A stretch of DNA of 58,929 bases from Bizionia paragorgiae (lineage in GTDB: Bacteria; Bacteroidota; Bacteroidia; Flavobacteriales; Flavobacteriaceae), in assembly GCF_900107625.1 (NCBI RefSeq), contig NZ_FNQK01000014.1, positions 22,230 through 81,158 of the forward strand, in the 5' to 3' direction. Shown piece after piece: positions 1-7,767 of the stretch; position 1 is the first letter of the stretch, and each line of letters starts with the position of its first letter. The position numbers and the translations under genes are program-made. A model generated the notes under the pieces. The model was given only the letters and a program-made list of their open reading frames with translations, had not been told where the DNA came from and made no database searches.

Positions 1-149
1 TGGCAACCGCTGCGCTAGGCCATCCTCCGCTGCCAGCCGCTGCGGCTTTTACTTGTTTTACTACGATTACTAAAAATAGGCCGCTGTGGTTTTTAAGTAT
101 ATTTTTATTTAGACGTGAAAAAGGTATTAGGTATTAGGGATTGGGGATT

Positions 150-394
150 AGGGATTAGGTTTGTTTTTGGTAAACTTGATGGTTATACCTTTTTACAGCA
201 TTCGCCAATGCTTGTGTAATTAGCTCGAGGTCATAGTTACGCGATGAGCAATTATTTGTCATTGACTGCGTCGAATCTTCGATTTCTGAGCAGTGAAGAA
301 TCTCGCGTCTCATATAACCTCGAACATAAAGCACATCATAACTATAATTCATGTACAGATTCTTCAGTCGTACCTCCCTTAGAATGACAAAAGT
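150..394. repeat. Duplicated ~245-bp unit, copy 1
   Basis: This copy aligns with 480-724 at a constant offset of about 330 bases. Shared words include GCTTGTGTAATTAGCTCGAG, GATTTCTGAGCAGTGAAGAA and GAATGACAAAAGT. Inside the copy, AGTGAAGAATCT (about 291-302) and AGATTCTTCAGT (about 357-368) are inverted, so part of it can fold into a stem. On the minus strand both copies encode a short stop-free peptide beginning near NYDLELITQAL and containing a YNHQ word. That is weakly like the end of an IS3-type transposase, but too short to claim. Confidence 0.8.
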
Positions 395-479
395 GAAATG
401 ATTTCGTACAAAAGGTTCTCGATACAACGCTCCTACGTCGCGCCACTCGAACTGACAGCAGAAGTAGGCATTAGGAATT

Positions 480-724
480 AGGGAATAGGTTTTATTTTGG
501 TGAATTTGGTGGTTATACTCTTTTACAGCTTTGCTCAATGCTTGTGTAATTAGCTCGAGGTCATAGTTACGCAATGCTCAATTATATGTCATTGACTACA
601 TCGAATCTTCGATTTCTGAGCAGTGAAGAATCTTGTGTCTCATGTAACCTCGAACAAAAAGGACCTCAAACTTCAATTCAAGTTCAGATTCTTCGGTCGT
701 TACTCCCTCAGAATGACAAAAGTA
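480..724. repeat. Duplicated ~245-bp unit, copy 2
   Basis: This is the second copy of the unit at 150-394. It differs by scattered substitutions and a few one-base length changes, so the duplication is not recent. It keeps the inverted arms AGTGAAGAATCT (about 621-632) and AGATTCTTCGGT (about 686-697). It ends roughly 45 bases before the ferredoxin stop codon. Confidence 0.8.
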
Positions 725-768
725 AAACTTTTTGGTAGTCAAGAAAAAAATAAAAAGATTAAAAAACC

Positions 769-1101
769 TTAACTCTCTGGGGCGAGTTCTACTTTAAGAC
801 CTTCCATTTCCGGTGTCATTTGAATCTGACAGCCCAAGCGGCTATTATCCTTTACATAAAAAGCCTCTGCGAGCATCGCATCTTCATCATCTTGCATCTC
901 CGGCAATTCGGTATCACTTAATACGTAGCACTGACAAGAAGCACACATCGCCATACCCCCACAGACACCAATCGTGCCCTCGGGAGCCAGCTCGTAAGAA
1001 CGTACCACCTCCATCAGGTTCATAGCCATATCTGTAGGTGCTGCAACCGTATGCGATACACCCTCTCTATCAATAATTGTAATATTTACGTCTTGTTCCA
1101 T
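769..1101 (-). CDS. fdx: 2Fe-2S ferredoxin (adrenodoxin/ISC type)
   Basis: A 110-residue soluble electron carrier that binds one 2Fe-2S cluster. The four ligands fit the vertebrate/ISC-type pattern: Cys47, Cys53 and Cys56 (C-x5-C-x2-C) and Cys91. Cys58 is an extra cysteine. The length is normal for the family. The C-terminal half is strongly acidic, as expected for docking to a reductase. The next gene upstream is a ferredoxin-NADP reductase on the same strand, its likely electron donor, and two Fe-S assembly genes follow further upstream. That setting suggests a role in Fe-S cluster or general anabolic reduction. The repeat-rich stretch 1102-1242 separates it from the reductase, so cotranscription is uncertain. 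Confidence 0.9.
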   Translation of the reverse strand: MEQDVNITIIDREGVSHTVAAPTDMAMNLMEVVRSYELAPEGTIGVCGGMAMCASCQCYVLSDTELPEMQDDEDAMLAEAFYVKDNSRLGCQIQMTPEMEGLKVELAPES

Positions 1102-1104
1102 AAT

Positions 1105-1235
1105 AAAAATAGGGATTAGGGATGAGGTATTAGGGATGAGGTATTAGAAATTAGTAGTAAACTTCTATCTTCCAACATCCAACATCCAACTTCGAGCCTC
1201 TAAATTCGAGCTTCCAATATCCAACTTCCATTAAA
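1105..1235. repeat. Low-complexity repeat (GGGATTAG / CTTCCAACATCC words)
   Basis: Between the ferredoxin and the reductase gene lie about five ATTAGGG/ATGAGG-type words (1108-1152). They are followed by repeated ACATCCAAC / CTTCCAA / TTCGAGC words (1166-1229). The first part matches the style of the G-rich run at 122-159. No gene or terminator is visible in it. Confidence 0.7.
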
Positions 1236-1242
1236 CTTTTCC

Positions 1243-2304
1243 TTATTCAATCTTCTTCACCACTGCTTTTGGTGCTTCTTTACGTGTGCCATCGAAACCA
1301 TCAATACCACTTACTGTTGTGTATTTAAGCACGTAGCGTTTCCCTGGGTTTATAATCTGATAAGCGGCTTGACACATTAGCGTTGCTTCATGGAATCCGC
1401 ATAAAATTAGTTTTAATTTCCCTGGGTAGGTATTGATATCACCGATAGCAAAAACCCCTGGGATATTGGTTTGATAATCTAAGGCGTTATTAACTTTTAT
1501 CGCATTCTTTTCGATCTCCAGTCCCCATTTTGCTAGAGGGCCCAATTTTGGCGAGAGTCCGAAAAGGGGGATAAAGTGATCACATTCAATCTCAAATTCT
1601 TTTTCGATATGTTCCGATTGCTTTACAACGACGCCTGTAACCTCATCCGGACCTAGGATACCGACCACTTCGGCAGGTGTTACCAGGTTAATTTTACCGC
1701 GGTCTTTTAGCTCCTGAACTTTGTCTACAGAATCTAAAGCCCCACGGAACTCATTTCTACGGTGAATAAGTGTCACCTCCTTGGCAATATCACTTAAATA
1801 GATACTCCAATCTAAAGCAGAGTCCCCACCACCGGCAATCACCACTTTTTTATCGCGGTACACTTCCGGGTCTTTAATCATATACTCCACGCCTTTATCT
1901 TCGTAGTGGGAGATATTATGAATTATCGGTTTTCTAGGCTCGAAACTCCCCAATCCGCCGGCAATAGCCACAATTGGCGCGTGGTGTTTTGTACCTTTAT
2001 TGGTGGTGACTATAAAGGTACCATCTTCTAATTTCTCTAGGGTATCGGCACGCTCGCCAAGGGTAAACCCCGGTTCGAACTGCTTACACTGCTCCATAAG
2101 ATTTTTCGTCAAATCGTCGGCCAATATCTCCGGGAAGCCCGGAATATCATAAATCGGTTTTTTAGGATACAGCTCCGAACATTGTCCGCCAGGTTGCGGC
2201 AAGGCATCGATAAGATGGCATTTCATTTTTAATAATCCCGCTTCAAAAACGGCAAACAATCCTGTTGGTCCTGCACCAATTATTAGTATGTCTGTTTTTA
2301 TCAT
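1243..2304 (-). CDS. Ferredoxin-NADP reductase, thioredoxin-reductase-like (YumC type)
   Basis: A 353-residue flavoprotein. The start is the ATG at 2304, which places the FAD-binding GAGPTG loop within the first 15 residues; an earlier in-frame ATG at 2328 would add eight unconserved residues. A second Rossmann motif (GGGDSALDW, then HRRNEFR) binds NADPH. The redox-active CxxC of true thioredoxin reductases is absent, which places it with the homodimeric ferredoxin/flavodoxin-NADP reductases. A late GDINTYPG motif contacts FAD. It likely reduces the ferredoxin encoded just downstream, supplying electrons for Fe-S assembly or biosynthesis in the cytoplasm. Confidence 0.88.
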   Translation of the reverse strand: MIKTDILIIGAGPTGLFAVFEAGLLKMKCHLIDALPQPGGQCSELYPKKPIYDIPGFPEILADDLTKNLMEQCKQFEPGFTLGERADTLEKLEDGTFIVTTNKGTKHHAPIVAIAGGLGSFEPRKPIIHNISHYEDKGVEYMIKDPEVYRDKKVVIAGGGDSALDWSIYLSDIAKEVTLIHRRNEFRGALDSVDKVQELKDRGKINLVTPAEVVGILGPDEVTGVVVKQSEHIEKEFEIECDHFIPLFGLSPKLGPLAKWGLEIEKNAIKVNNALDYQTNIPGVFAIGDINTYPGKLKLILCGFHEATLMCQAAYQIINPGKRYVLKYTTVSGIDGFDGTRKEAPKAVVKKIE

Positions 2305-2399
2305 AGTGTCTTTTAATAAATAGCACACGGCTATTTTTACTTTGCTATCACCACAAAGTTCTTAATTTAATTTCCAAAAGGTGATGACAATTATCATCT

Positions 2400-2481
2400 G
2401 CGTGAAGGATTGCAGCGGCATCCTTTTTTATAGGCTTGTAAAAAAGATATAGTGGAAAGCCTGACCCTTGTGGTCACGCCC
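2400..2481. repeat. 82-nt dispersed palindromic element, copy 1
   Basis: It begins GCGTGAAGGATTGCAGCGGC and ends with GTGGTCACGCCC, against the nfu stop codon. Its reverse complement matches the element at 45888-45972 over ACCACAAGGGTC and GGCTTTCC, and in the outer boxes. The outer ends GCGTGA and TCACGC are inverted, giving a REP- or MITE-like layout. It sits in the 3' region of the nfu transcript. A fragment at about 3925-3951 shares GCGTGA and TTTTTTATAGGCT. Confidence 0.7.
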
Positions 2482-2723
2482 TAATCTTCTATATTAATGA
2501 CCTGCTCGATTTGCGGGGCCCATTTTTTAATTGTCAGTTCTACACCAGACTTTAAAGTCATTTGGTTTACGCTGCATCCTACGCAAGCGCCTTGTAGCTG
2601 TACCTTTACTATCTTATCGTCTTCGATAGAGAGTAGTGAGATATCGCCGCCGTCACTCTGTAAAAACGGACGAATTTCTTCGAGGGCCTTTTCTACATTA
2701 AGTCTGATTTCTTCTGTGGTCAT
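2481..2723 (-). CDS. NifU C-terminal-domain Fe-S scaffold/carrier
   Basis: An 80-residue protein consisting only of the NifU C-terminal (Nfu) domain. The CVGC motif (Cys47 and Cys50) bridges a 4Fe-4S cluster across a dimer. The surrounding GACVGCSVNQMTL block and the SDGGDISL block are family signatures. It lacks the degenerate A-type domain of NfuA, so it is the short stand-alone form. It starts only three bases after the Mrp stop codon, so the two are cotranscribed. Together they suggest a path in which Mrp and Nfu pass clusters to target enzymes. The stop codon overlaps the edge of a dispersed repeat. Confidence 0.92.
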   Translation of the reverse strand: MTTEEIRLNVEKALEEIRPFLQSDGGDISLLSIEDDKIVKVQLQGACVGCSVNQMTLKSGVELTIKKWAPQIEQVINIED

Positions 2724-2726
2724 TGT

Positions 2727-3860
2727 TTATTTTTTAACTGCTGAACAACCAGCCATTGTTGTAATTTTTATTGCTTCGGTAGGCGGCAAATCGGTGTTTC
2801 TATTTACCACTTCCTGAACCACATTTTGAGTAATGTTCTCAAAAGCGGTTTCTAGAGGGGTCCCCGACTGCATGGCTGCTGGTCTACCCACATCTCCGGC
2901 CTCACGAATACTTTGTACCAACGGTATTTCTCCTAATAGTGGCACGTTAAGATCTTCGGCAAGGTGTTTTGCGCCTTCCTGACCAAATATATAGTATTTA
3001 TTCTCTGGCAACTCTGCTGGTGTAAAGTAAGCCATGTTTTCTATAATTCCTAAAACCGGCACGTTTATACTTTCTTGTTGAAACATTGCCACTCCCTTTT
3101 TTGCATCGGCTAGTGCCACGTTTTGGGGTGTACTTACCACCACAGCGCCTGTAATTGGTAGGGACTGCATGATACTTAGGTGAATATCTCCGGTTCCTGG
3201 TGGTAGATCGATTAATAAGAAATCGAGCTCACCCCAAGCGGCATCAAAAATCATCTGGTTCAACGCTTTCGCTGCCATCGGTCCGCGCCATACCACTGCC
3301 TGATCGGGCTTGGTAAAGAAACCTATAGACAACATTTTTACGCCATAGTTTTCTACGGGTTGCATTTTTGACTTTCCGTCTACGGTTACTGATAGCGGAC
3401 GTTTTAATTCCACATCGAACATAATAGGCATCGAGGGTCCGTAAATATCGGCATCTAAAACCCCTACTTTAAAGCCCATTTTTGCTAAGGTTACCGCTAG
3501 GTTTGCCGTCACTGTAGATTTCCCTACACCTCCTTTTCCTGAGGCGATTGCAACTATATTCTGAATTCCTGGAATCGACTTCCCTTTAATCTCATTCGTT
3601 GGTTTCGCTGGCGCTTCGACCGTGATATTCACTTTCACTTTCGCCTTTTCGTAAACCAATTCGTGAATGGCTTTAAGGATTTCTACTTCGGTTTTTTTAC
3701 GCGCTTGTAGTGCTGGGTTTTTAATTGTGATATCTACCACCACCTCATCGGCAAAAGTCACCACATTTTTTACAGCGCCACTATCTACCATATTCTGCCC
3801 CTCTCCAGGTACTGTTATGGTTTCTAGTGCTTTTAGTATGTCTTGTTTCTTTAAATTCAT
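2727..3860 (-). CDS. Mrp/ApbC-family P-loop ATPase, Fe-S carrier
   Basis: A 377-residue protein with an N-terminal MIP18/DUF59 domain (about 1-85) and a MinD-like ATPase domain. The deviant Walker A is GKGGVGKST at 108-116. I chose the ATG at 3860 because MNLKKQDILKAL is the natural start of the DUF59 domain. Family members bind and transfer 4Fe-4S clusters. The CxxC that bridges the cluster in the best-studied Mrp proteins is not visible at its usual place (the FTPAELPENKYY region); the only C-terminal cysteine is four residues before the end. The gene is first in the mrp-nfu pair. A TATATTTG -7 element lies at 3888-3895. Confidence 0.9.
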   Translation of the reverse strand: MNLKKQDILKALETITVPGEGQNMVDSGAVKNVVTFADEVVVDITIKNPALQARKKTEVEILKAIHELVYEKAKVKVNITVEAPAKPTNEIKGKSIPGIQNIVAIASGKGGVGKSTVTANLAVTLAKMGFKVGVLDADIYGPSMPIMFDVELKRPLSVTVDGKSKMQPVENYGVKMLSIGFFTKPDQAVVWRGPMAAKALNQMIFDAAWGELDFLLIDLPPGTGDIHLSIMQSLPITGAVVVSTPQNVALADAKKGVAMFQQESINVPVLGIIENMAYFTPAELPENKYYIFGQEGAKHLAEDLNVPLLGEIPLVQSIREAGDVGRPAAMQSGTPLETAFENITQNVVQEVVNRNTDLPPTEAIKITTMAGCSAVKK

Positions 3861-4000
3861 AGTGCAATTTAGATTTATTCTAAAGTGCAAATATAATTAA
3901 TACAAACGGAAGTAGGAAGCCCTAAGCGTGACTATTTTTTATAGGCTGATAAGTGAAAACTATAATTAAAAACCGCGTTTTATAACGTGTTTTTTTTTCG

Positions 4001-4012
4001 CTTCCGCGGAAG
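4001..4012. other. Perfect 12-bp palindrome CTTCCGCGGAAG
   Basis: It lies in the 197-bp gap between mrp and the alkyltransferase-like gene. A 10-bp version (TTCCGCGGAA) recurs inside the PhoB-like coding region at 7210-7219, so it may be an over-represented genomic palindrome rather than an operator. Nothing else is recognisable in this gap apart from a short fragment like the repeat at 2400. Confidence 0.4.
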
Positions 4013-4057
4013 AGCTAATGGCCAAATTAAAAGCGTTAAACTCCAACCTGAAACCCT

Positions 4058-4390
4058 TTAGTCTAGAGCTACTGAAGGGTCCCAAAACACGGTATCAAAA
4101 TCCTGAATCTGATTATCGATAACGGTAAGCCCCTCACTCTCTAGCAGCTGCTGCATGAGGTTAGTGCCCTGAAAATGATGCTTCCCAGTAAGCAGCCCTT
4201 TGCGATTAACCACGCGATGTGCTGGCACGTCCTTGCCATGAGAATTGGTCATAGCATAACCCACCATACGCGCAGATCTAGCAGCTCCCAAATACCTGGC
4301 AATAGCACCATAGCTAGTCACTCTGCCGTAAGGAATTTGCCTGGCAACGGCATACACATTATCGTAAAAATGTTGTGTTTTCTTAGCCAT
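4058..4390 (-). CDS. Alkyltransferase-like (ATL) DNA-binding protein, MGMT family
   Basis: A 110-residue protein equal to the DNA-binding C-terminal domain of O6-alkylguanine-DNA alkyltransferase. The helix-turn-helix segment (VTSYGAIARYLGAARSARMV) and the later HxRVV box are present. The acceptor cysteine of the PCHR motif is replaced by alanine: PAHR at 56-59. It therefore cannot accept alkyl groups and should act like ATL proteins, which bind O6-alkylguanine and flag it for nucleotide excision repair. Its ATG overlaps the stop of the LysE-family gene by one base (TAATG), so it is the last gene of a trmB-lysE-ATL operon. Confidence 0.88.
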   Translation of the reverse strand: MAKKTQHFYDNVYAVARQIPYGRVTSYGAIARYLGAARSARMVGYAMTNSHGKDVPAHRVVNRKGLLTGKHHFQGTNLMQQLLESEGLTVIDNQIQDFDTVFWDPSVALD

Positions 4391-5019
4391 TACGAGTCTT
4401 TAATGATATTGATAAGGGTAAAAATAGAAATAAGCCCTGTGATACTCCCAATAATCAAATTAATATTTTTCTGGGATTTTATTTTGCGACTATTAATTTT
4501 TTCGAATAGAAACACATACACATACAGCATGATAAAAGTCCCTGAAGCGGCTCCAGACACATAAGACCAGATGTTGGTCGTATCTAATTTTATAAGGGAA
4601 GCTGCCGCCAAAGTGGTTCCCATATACGCCTGATAGGGAATAGGAAATATATTTAAAGCCGATAAAAAGACCCCTTGAAAAAAGCGGCTCTTTTTACTTT
4701 TTATATTGGGTTCTTTATGGGGTTTGACTTCTTTTTTGGCGAGTAGGAGAAAGTAAATGGTAATGAGCACAAAAATCACTAAAGCCACCCGCTGAAGGAT
4801 GTTTACCACATCGGGGTGTTTACTTAAATACTTCGCAAAGGTTAAGGCAATATAGGTTTGGAAAATCACTACCACACACACGCCACTAGAGAAAACAAGG
4901 CCACGAGTATGGCCATCTTTAATACTAATTTTTGCGGCCGTCATATTTAGCAATCCTGGTGGAATAACACCTATTAAAGCAAATATTAAACCTAAGCAAA
5001 ACGTAATTGTAATCTCCAA
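4390..5019 (-). CDS. LysE/RhtB-family membrane exporter
   Basis: A 209-residue inner-membrane protein with about six hydrophobic segments. The first segment contains the GVIPPGLLNMTAAKIS motif typical of LysE-type amino-acid exporters. A charged loop (around KKEVKPHKEPNIKSKKSR) sits near residues 94-111. The substrate cannot be told from sequence. It begins two bases after the trmB stop and overlaps the ATL start, so translation is probably coupled along the three genes. There is no obvious functional link to tRNA methylation or DNA repair. Confidence 0.82.
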   Translation of the reverse strand: MEITITFCLGLIFALIGVIPPGLLNMTAAKISIKDGHTRGLVFSSGVCVVVIFQTYIALTFAKYLSKHPDVVNILQRVALVIFVLITIYFLLLAKKEVKPHKEPNIKSKKSRFFQGVFLSALNIFPIPYQAYMGTTLAAASLIKLDTTNIWSYVSGAASGTFIMLYVYVFLFEKINSRKIKSQKNINLIIGSITGLISIFTLINIIKDS

Positions 5020-5021
5020 TA

Positions 5022-5696
5022 TTACTTGATTTTAAACCTAATATACGTAATTGGTTTGTTTTTAGCTAAATACTGACTTTCATAATAGGTTTGAATGCTA
5101 GTAACTTCTTCCGGACTCCCCTCTTGTTTGTACACATTATGGTTGGCGTATAACACCTCGTGACCTGCTCCGTGTAATAAGCCTAAGGTATAGCCGTGCA
5201 TAAACTCGCTATCCGTTTTTAGGTTCACTACGCCATCTGCTTTTAGTATCTTTTTGTACCGCGCTAGGAAATCGGCATTCGTCATTCTGTGCTTGGTACG
5301 CTTATATTTTATTTGTGGGTCTGGGAAGGTAATCCATATTTCGTCGACTTCCTGCTCTGCAAAAGCATGATCGATAAGTTCTATTTGGGTACGTAAAAAA
5401 GCCACGTTAGGAATTTGCTCTTCGATGCCTGTTTTAGCACCTCTCCAGAAACGCGCCCCTTTAATATCGATACCGATAAAATTTTTATTCGGGTATTTTT
5501 TTGCTAAGGCTACCGAGTACTCCCCTTTTCCGCAACCCAGTTCTAAAACTAGCGGGTTATCATTATTAAAAAAGGTCTCGCGCCATTTTCCTTTTGGTGC
5601 AAATTGACCTTCTACCAATTCCTCGCGAGAGGGCTGAAAGACATTTTTAAAGGTTTCGTTTTCTCTAAAGCGCTTTAGTTTATTTTTACTTCCCAC
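5022..5696 (-). CDS. trmB: tRNA (guanine-N7-)-methyltransferase
   Basis: A 224-residue class I methyltransferase that makes m7G46 in tRNA. It shows the SAM-binding ELGCGKGEYS motif, then NFIGIDIKG, and the catalytic WITFPDPQIKYKRTKHRM block with the conserved FPDP. The basic N-terminus (SKNKLKRFRE) is typical. It is the first gene of a minus-strand operon with the LysE-like exporter (2-base gap) and the ATL protein. The 263-base region upstream (5697-5959) separates it from the histidine kinase. Confidence 0.93.
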   Translation of the reverse strand: MGSKNKLKRFRENETFKNVFQPSREELVEGQFAPKGKWRETFFNNDNPLVLELGCGKGEYSVALAKKYPNKNFIGIDIKGARFWRGAKTGIEEQIPNVAFLRTQIELIDHAFAEQEVDEIWITFPDPQIKYKRTKHRMTNADFLARYKKILKADGVVNLKTDSEFMHGYTLGLLHGAGHEVLYANHNVYKQEGSPEEVTSIQTYYESQYLAKNKPITYIRFKIK

Positions 5697-5959
5697 AATT
5701 GCGTATTTCTATTATTCTTAAAATTATCGCGACAAAATTAAGGAAATATCTGCGACCTTTACTATGTTTAGTGTCGATATTAGCAAATTCGCATCCTTGC
5801 TTGCTGAGTATTCTCTTTTTTTGAAGATCAGAAAACACCCTACTAAATGCACTGTATTTTTTTTAAAGAACAGGAATTGCTTAGCAAGTGCTCATACCAA
5901 GATAAGATTTGAACACCGCTTTTATTCTAAAGCTTTACATACAGCCTTGAAATAAAAGA
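5697..5959. other. Intergenic region, no supported gene
   Basis: A 263-bp gap between trmB and the PhoR-like kinase, both on the minus strand. It must hold the trmB promoter and any terminator for the kinase operon. A plus-strand open frame of 63 codons is present but has no recognisable family and an unlikely composition. Imperfect inverted arms CTTGCTGAGTATTC (about 5798-5811) and GAATTGCTTAGCAAG (about 5874-5888) could form a long stem. I see nothing else definite. Confidence 0.4.
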
Positions 5960-7003
5960 TTACTTTGCCTTTTCTAAGGTAAACGAGAATTCACTACCCA
6001 CCCCATACTCACTATCGATAAAGATGTTTTCGTCGTGGGCTTCGACAATATGTTTTACGATGGCTAGCCCTAAACCAGAACCGCCTTCTTTTCTTGATCC
6101 GCTCTTATCGACACGGTAGAAACGTTCAAAAAGTCGCGGGATATTTGCTTTTATAATCCCCTCACCATTATCGGTAACTCGGATAATAACCTTGTTTTTT
6201 ACCAGGTTTTCTATACTTACCTCGGTAGTTCCTTTTTCTCTTCCGTACTTAATAGAATTCACAATAAGATTAGACAGCACTTGCTGTATCCGTTCCTTAT
6301 CCGCAGAAACTAGAATAGGATTTTTGTACACCCGATCGAAAGTCAGCGTAATTTTCTTTTTTGCAGATTTCATTTCGAACATTTCAAACACGCTAGCAAT
6401 GAGCTCTACAATATCAAAGGTTTCGATGTCTAGTCGCAAGTCGCCAACCTCGAGTTTGGTAATCATATCTAAATCTTTAACGATATAAATAAGACGTTCC
6501 ACCCCCTTACTCGCGCGATCCAAATACTTATCTCGAATCGACTCATCTTCAATAGCACCGTCCAATAAGGTTAGAATATACCCTTGCACTGTAAACAACG
6601 GCGTTTTTAACTCGTGAGACACATTACCTAAAAACTCCTTTCGGTATTCTTCGCGGACTTTTAAGGTTTCAATCTCCAGTTTTTTATCTCGGGCATACTT
6701 ATCAATCTCCTGAGTTAAGGTCGCCATATCGGTAGTAACGCGTTTCTGACGGAAATTAGTCGATTCTAAAAGCGTTAAATCGTCATAGATTTTTTTTACT
6801 CGGCGGTAGATAAACTTCTGAACCCGGTATTGAATTATAGAATACGCCACCAAATAAGCAAATACCGAAAAAATTATTAGCGGTAGCACTTGGAACGTAT
6901 AAAACACCGATAAGATCACCGCTAGAGCTACGGCAAGCACTCCGGCAATAAACAGCGCTGATTTAATAGCGAACTTATGTGTTTTTTTGAATTGTACAGA
7001 CAT
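5960..7003 (-). CDS. PhoR-like sensor histidine kinase
   Basis: A 347-residue membrane kinase. Two adjacent membrane helices (about 13-35 and 38-58) leave almost no periplasmic loop. A coiled-coil linker (about 70-120) follows. The dimerisation domain has the H-box NVSHELKTPLFTVQGY with His130 as the phospho-acceptor. The HATPase domain has the N box (SNLIVNSIKYG), G1 (DNGEGI) and G2 (GSGLGLAIVKHIV). Lack of a sensory loop fits PhoR-type kinases that sense through partner proteins. It starts seven bases after the response regulator stop, so the two are one operon. Assignment to phosphate sensing is inference from architecture; no pst or phoU gene is in view. Confidence 0.85.
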   Translation of the reverse strand: MSVQFKKTHKFAIKSALFIAGVLAVALAVILSVFYTFQVLPLIIFSVFAYLVAYSIIQYRVQKFIYRRVKKIYDDLTLLESTNFRQKRVTTDMATLTQEIDKYARDKKLEIETLKVREEYRKEFLGNVSHELKTPLFTVQGYILTLLDGAIEDESIRDKYLDRASKGVERLIYIVKDLDMITKLEVGDLRLDIETFDIVELIASVFEMFEMKSAKKKITLTFDRVYKNPILVSADKERIQQVLSNLIVNSIKYGREKGTTEVSIENLVKNKVIIRVTDNGEGIIKANIPRLFERFYRVDKSGSRKEGGSGLGLAIVKHIVEAHDENIFIDSEYGVGSEFSFTLEKAK

Positions 7004-7010
7004 CCTAGTA

Positions 7011-7691
7011 TTACTCTACAAATTTGTAACCCACCCCTTTTACGGTTTTAAAGCAATCGTCACCAATTTTCTCACGGAGCTTACGAATATGCACATCGAT
7101 GGTTCTACCACCAACAACCACTTCGTTACCCCATACTTTATCTAAAATATCTTCGCGTTTAAAGACTTTTCCTGGTTTAGAAGCTAAAAGTGATAGCAGT
7201 TCGAACTCTTTCCGCGGAAGCGTTAATTCTTCCCCCTCTTTAATTACCTTATACTCCTCTCTATTAATAACGAGGTCACCCACCGTGACATTGGTGATGC
7301 CCTCTTCTGTTTTTAGGCGTCTTAAAAGGGCTTTTACTTTACTTACTAATAGCTTGGGCTTGATTGGTTTTGTAATATAATCATCGGCACCAGCATCAAA
7401 ACCTGCCACTTGAGAATAGTCTTCACCACGAGCGGTTAAAAAGGTAATTATAGTTGGCTTAAGCTCTGGGATTTTACGAATAGCCTCACAAGCTTCTACG
7501 CCATCCATTTCTGGCATCATCACATCCAAGACAATAAGGTGCGGTTTTTCTCTTTTGGCTTTTTTAATACCTTCCACCCCATTTTTAGCAGTAAATACGG
7601 TGTACCCTTCTTTGCTTAAATTATAACTGATAATTTCCAAAATATCCGGCTCATCGTCTACTAATAGAATTCTGATGTCTTTTTTATTCAT
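7011..7691 (-). CDS. OmpR/PhoB-family response regulator
   Basis: A 226-residue transcription regulator. In the receiver domain the acidic pocket is Asp12-Asp13, the phospho-acceptor is Asp56 (VLDVMMPEMDG), the switch Thr is in FLTARGED and the conserved lysine is Lys108 in TKPIKP. The C-terminal winged helix carries LTRKEF-like and GRTIDVHIRKLREKIG segments that bind direct repeats. It is the promoter-proximal gene of the pair with the kinase. The region upstream holds five 11-bp direct repeats (7768-7822), the classic spacing for this regulator class, so autoregulation and control of the divergent secreted protein gene are plausible. Confidence 0.87.
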   Translation of the reverse strand: MNKKDIRILLVDDEPDILEIISYNLSKEGYTVFTAKNGVEGIKKAKREKPHLIVLDVMMPEMDGVEACEAIRKIPELKPTIITFLTARGEDYSQVAGFDAGADDYITKPIKPKLLVSKVKALLRRLKTEEGITNVTVGDLVINREEYKVIKEGEELTLPRKEFELLSLLASKPGKVFKREDILDKVWGNEVVVGGRTIDVHIRKLREKIGDDCFKTVKGVGYKFVE

Positions 7692-7767
7692 TACGACTAC
7701 TACTTTTTTGTTTAATTTAACGTAAAGATAAAATTAATACGGCACCTACAATTTATATAAATAATAA

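Larger units (their letters stand above)
1..768. repeat. Gene-free mosaic of dispersed intergenic repeats
   Basis: No convincing gene lies in these 768 bases. The first 50 bases are GC-rich and repeat the CCGCTGC word several times. Positions 122-159 are a G-rich run of ATTAGGG-like words, which return near 463-490. Two copies of a longer unit follow at about 150-394 and 480-724. The linker between them (about 395-480) resembles short dispersed elements of flavobacterial intergenic DNA. Open frames on the minus strand here translate the repeats themselves and have no recognisable full-length product. I read the stretch as a graveyard of repeat insertions; an upstream gene may end before position 1. 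Confidence 0.75.

Noticed and set aside
155-574. Minus-strand open frame of 139 codons across the repeat region
   Set aside because: It runs from one repeat copy through the spacer into the other, so its two ends are translations of the same repeat. No known family fits the whole; I treat it as repeat DNA.
5764-5955. Plus-strand open frame of 63 codons upstream of trmB
   Set aside because: No family, no initiation context that stands out, and it overlaps the likely trmB promoter region.
7210-7219. TTCCGCGGAA palindrome as an operator
   Set aside because: It lies inside the PhoB-like coding region and a longer version sits in an unrelated gap at 4001; more likely a common genomic word.
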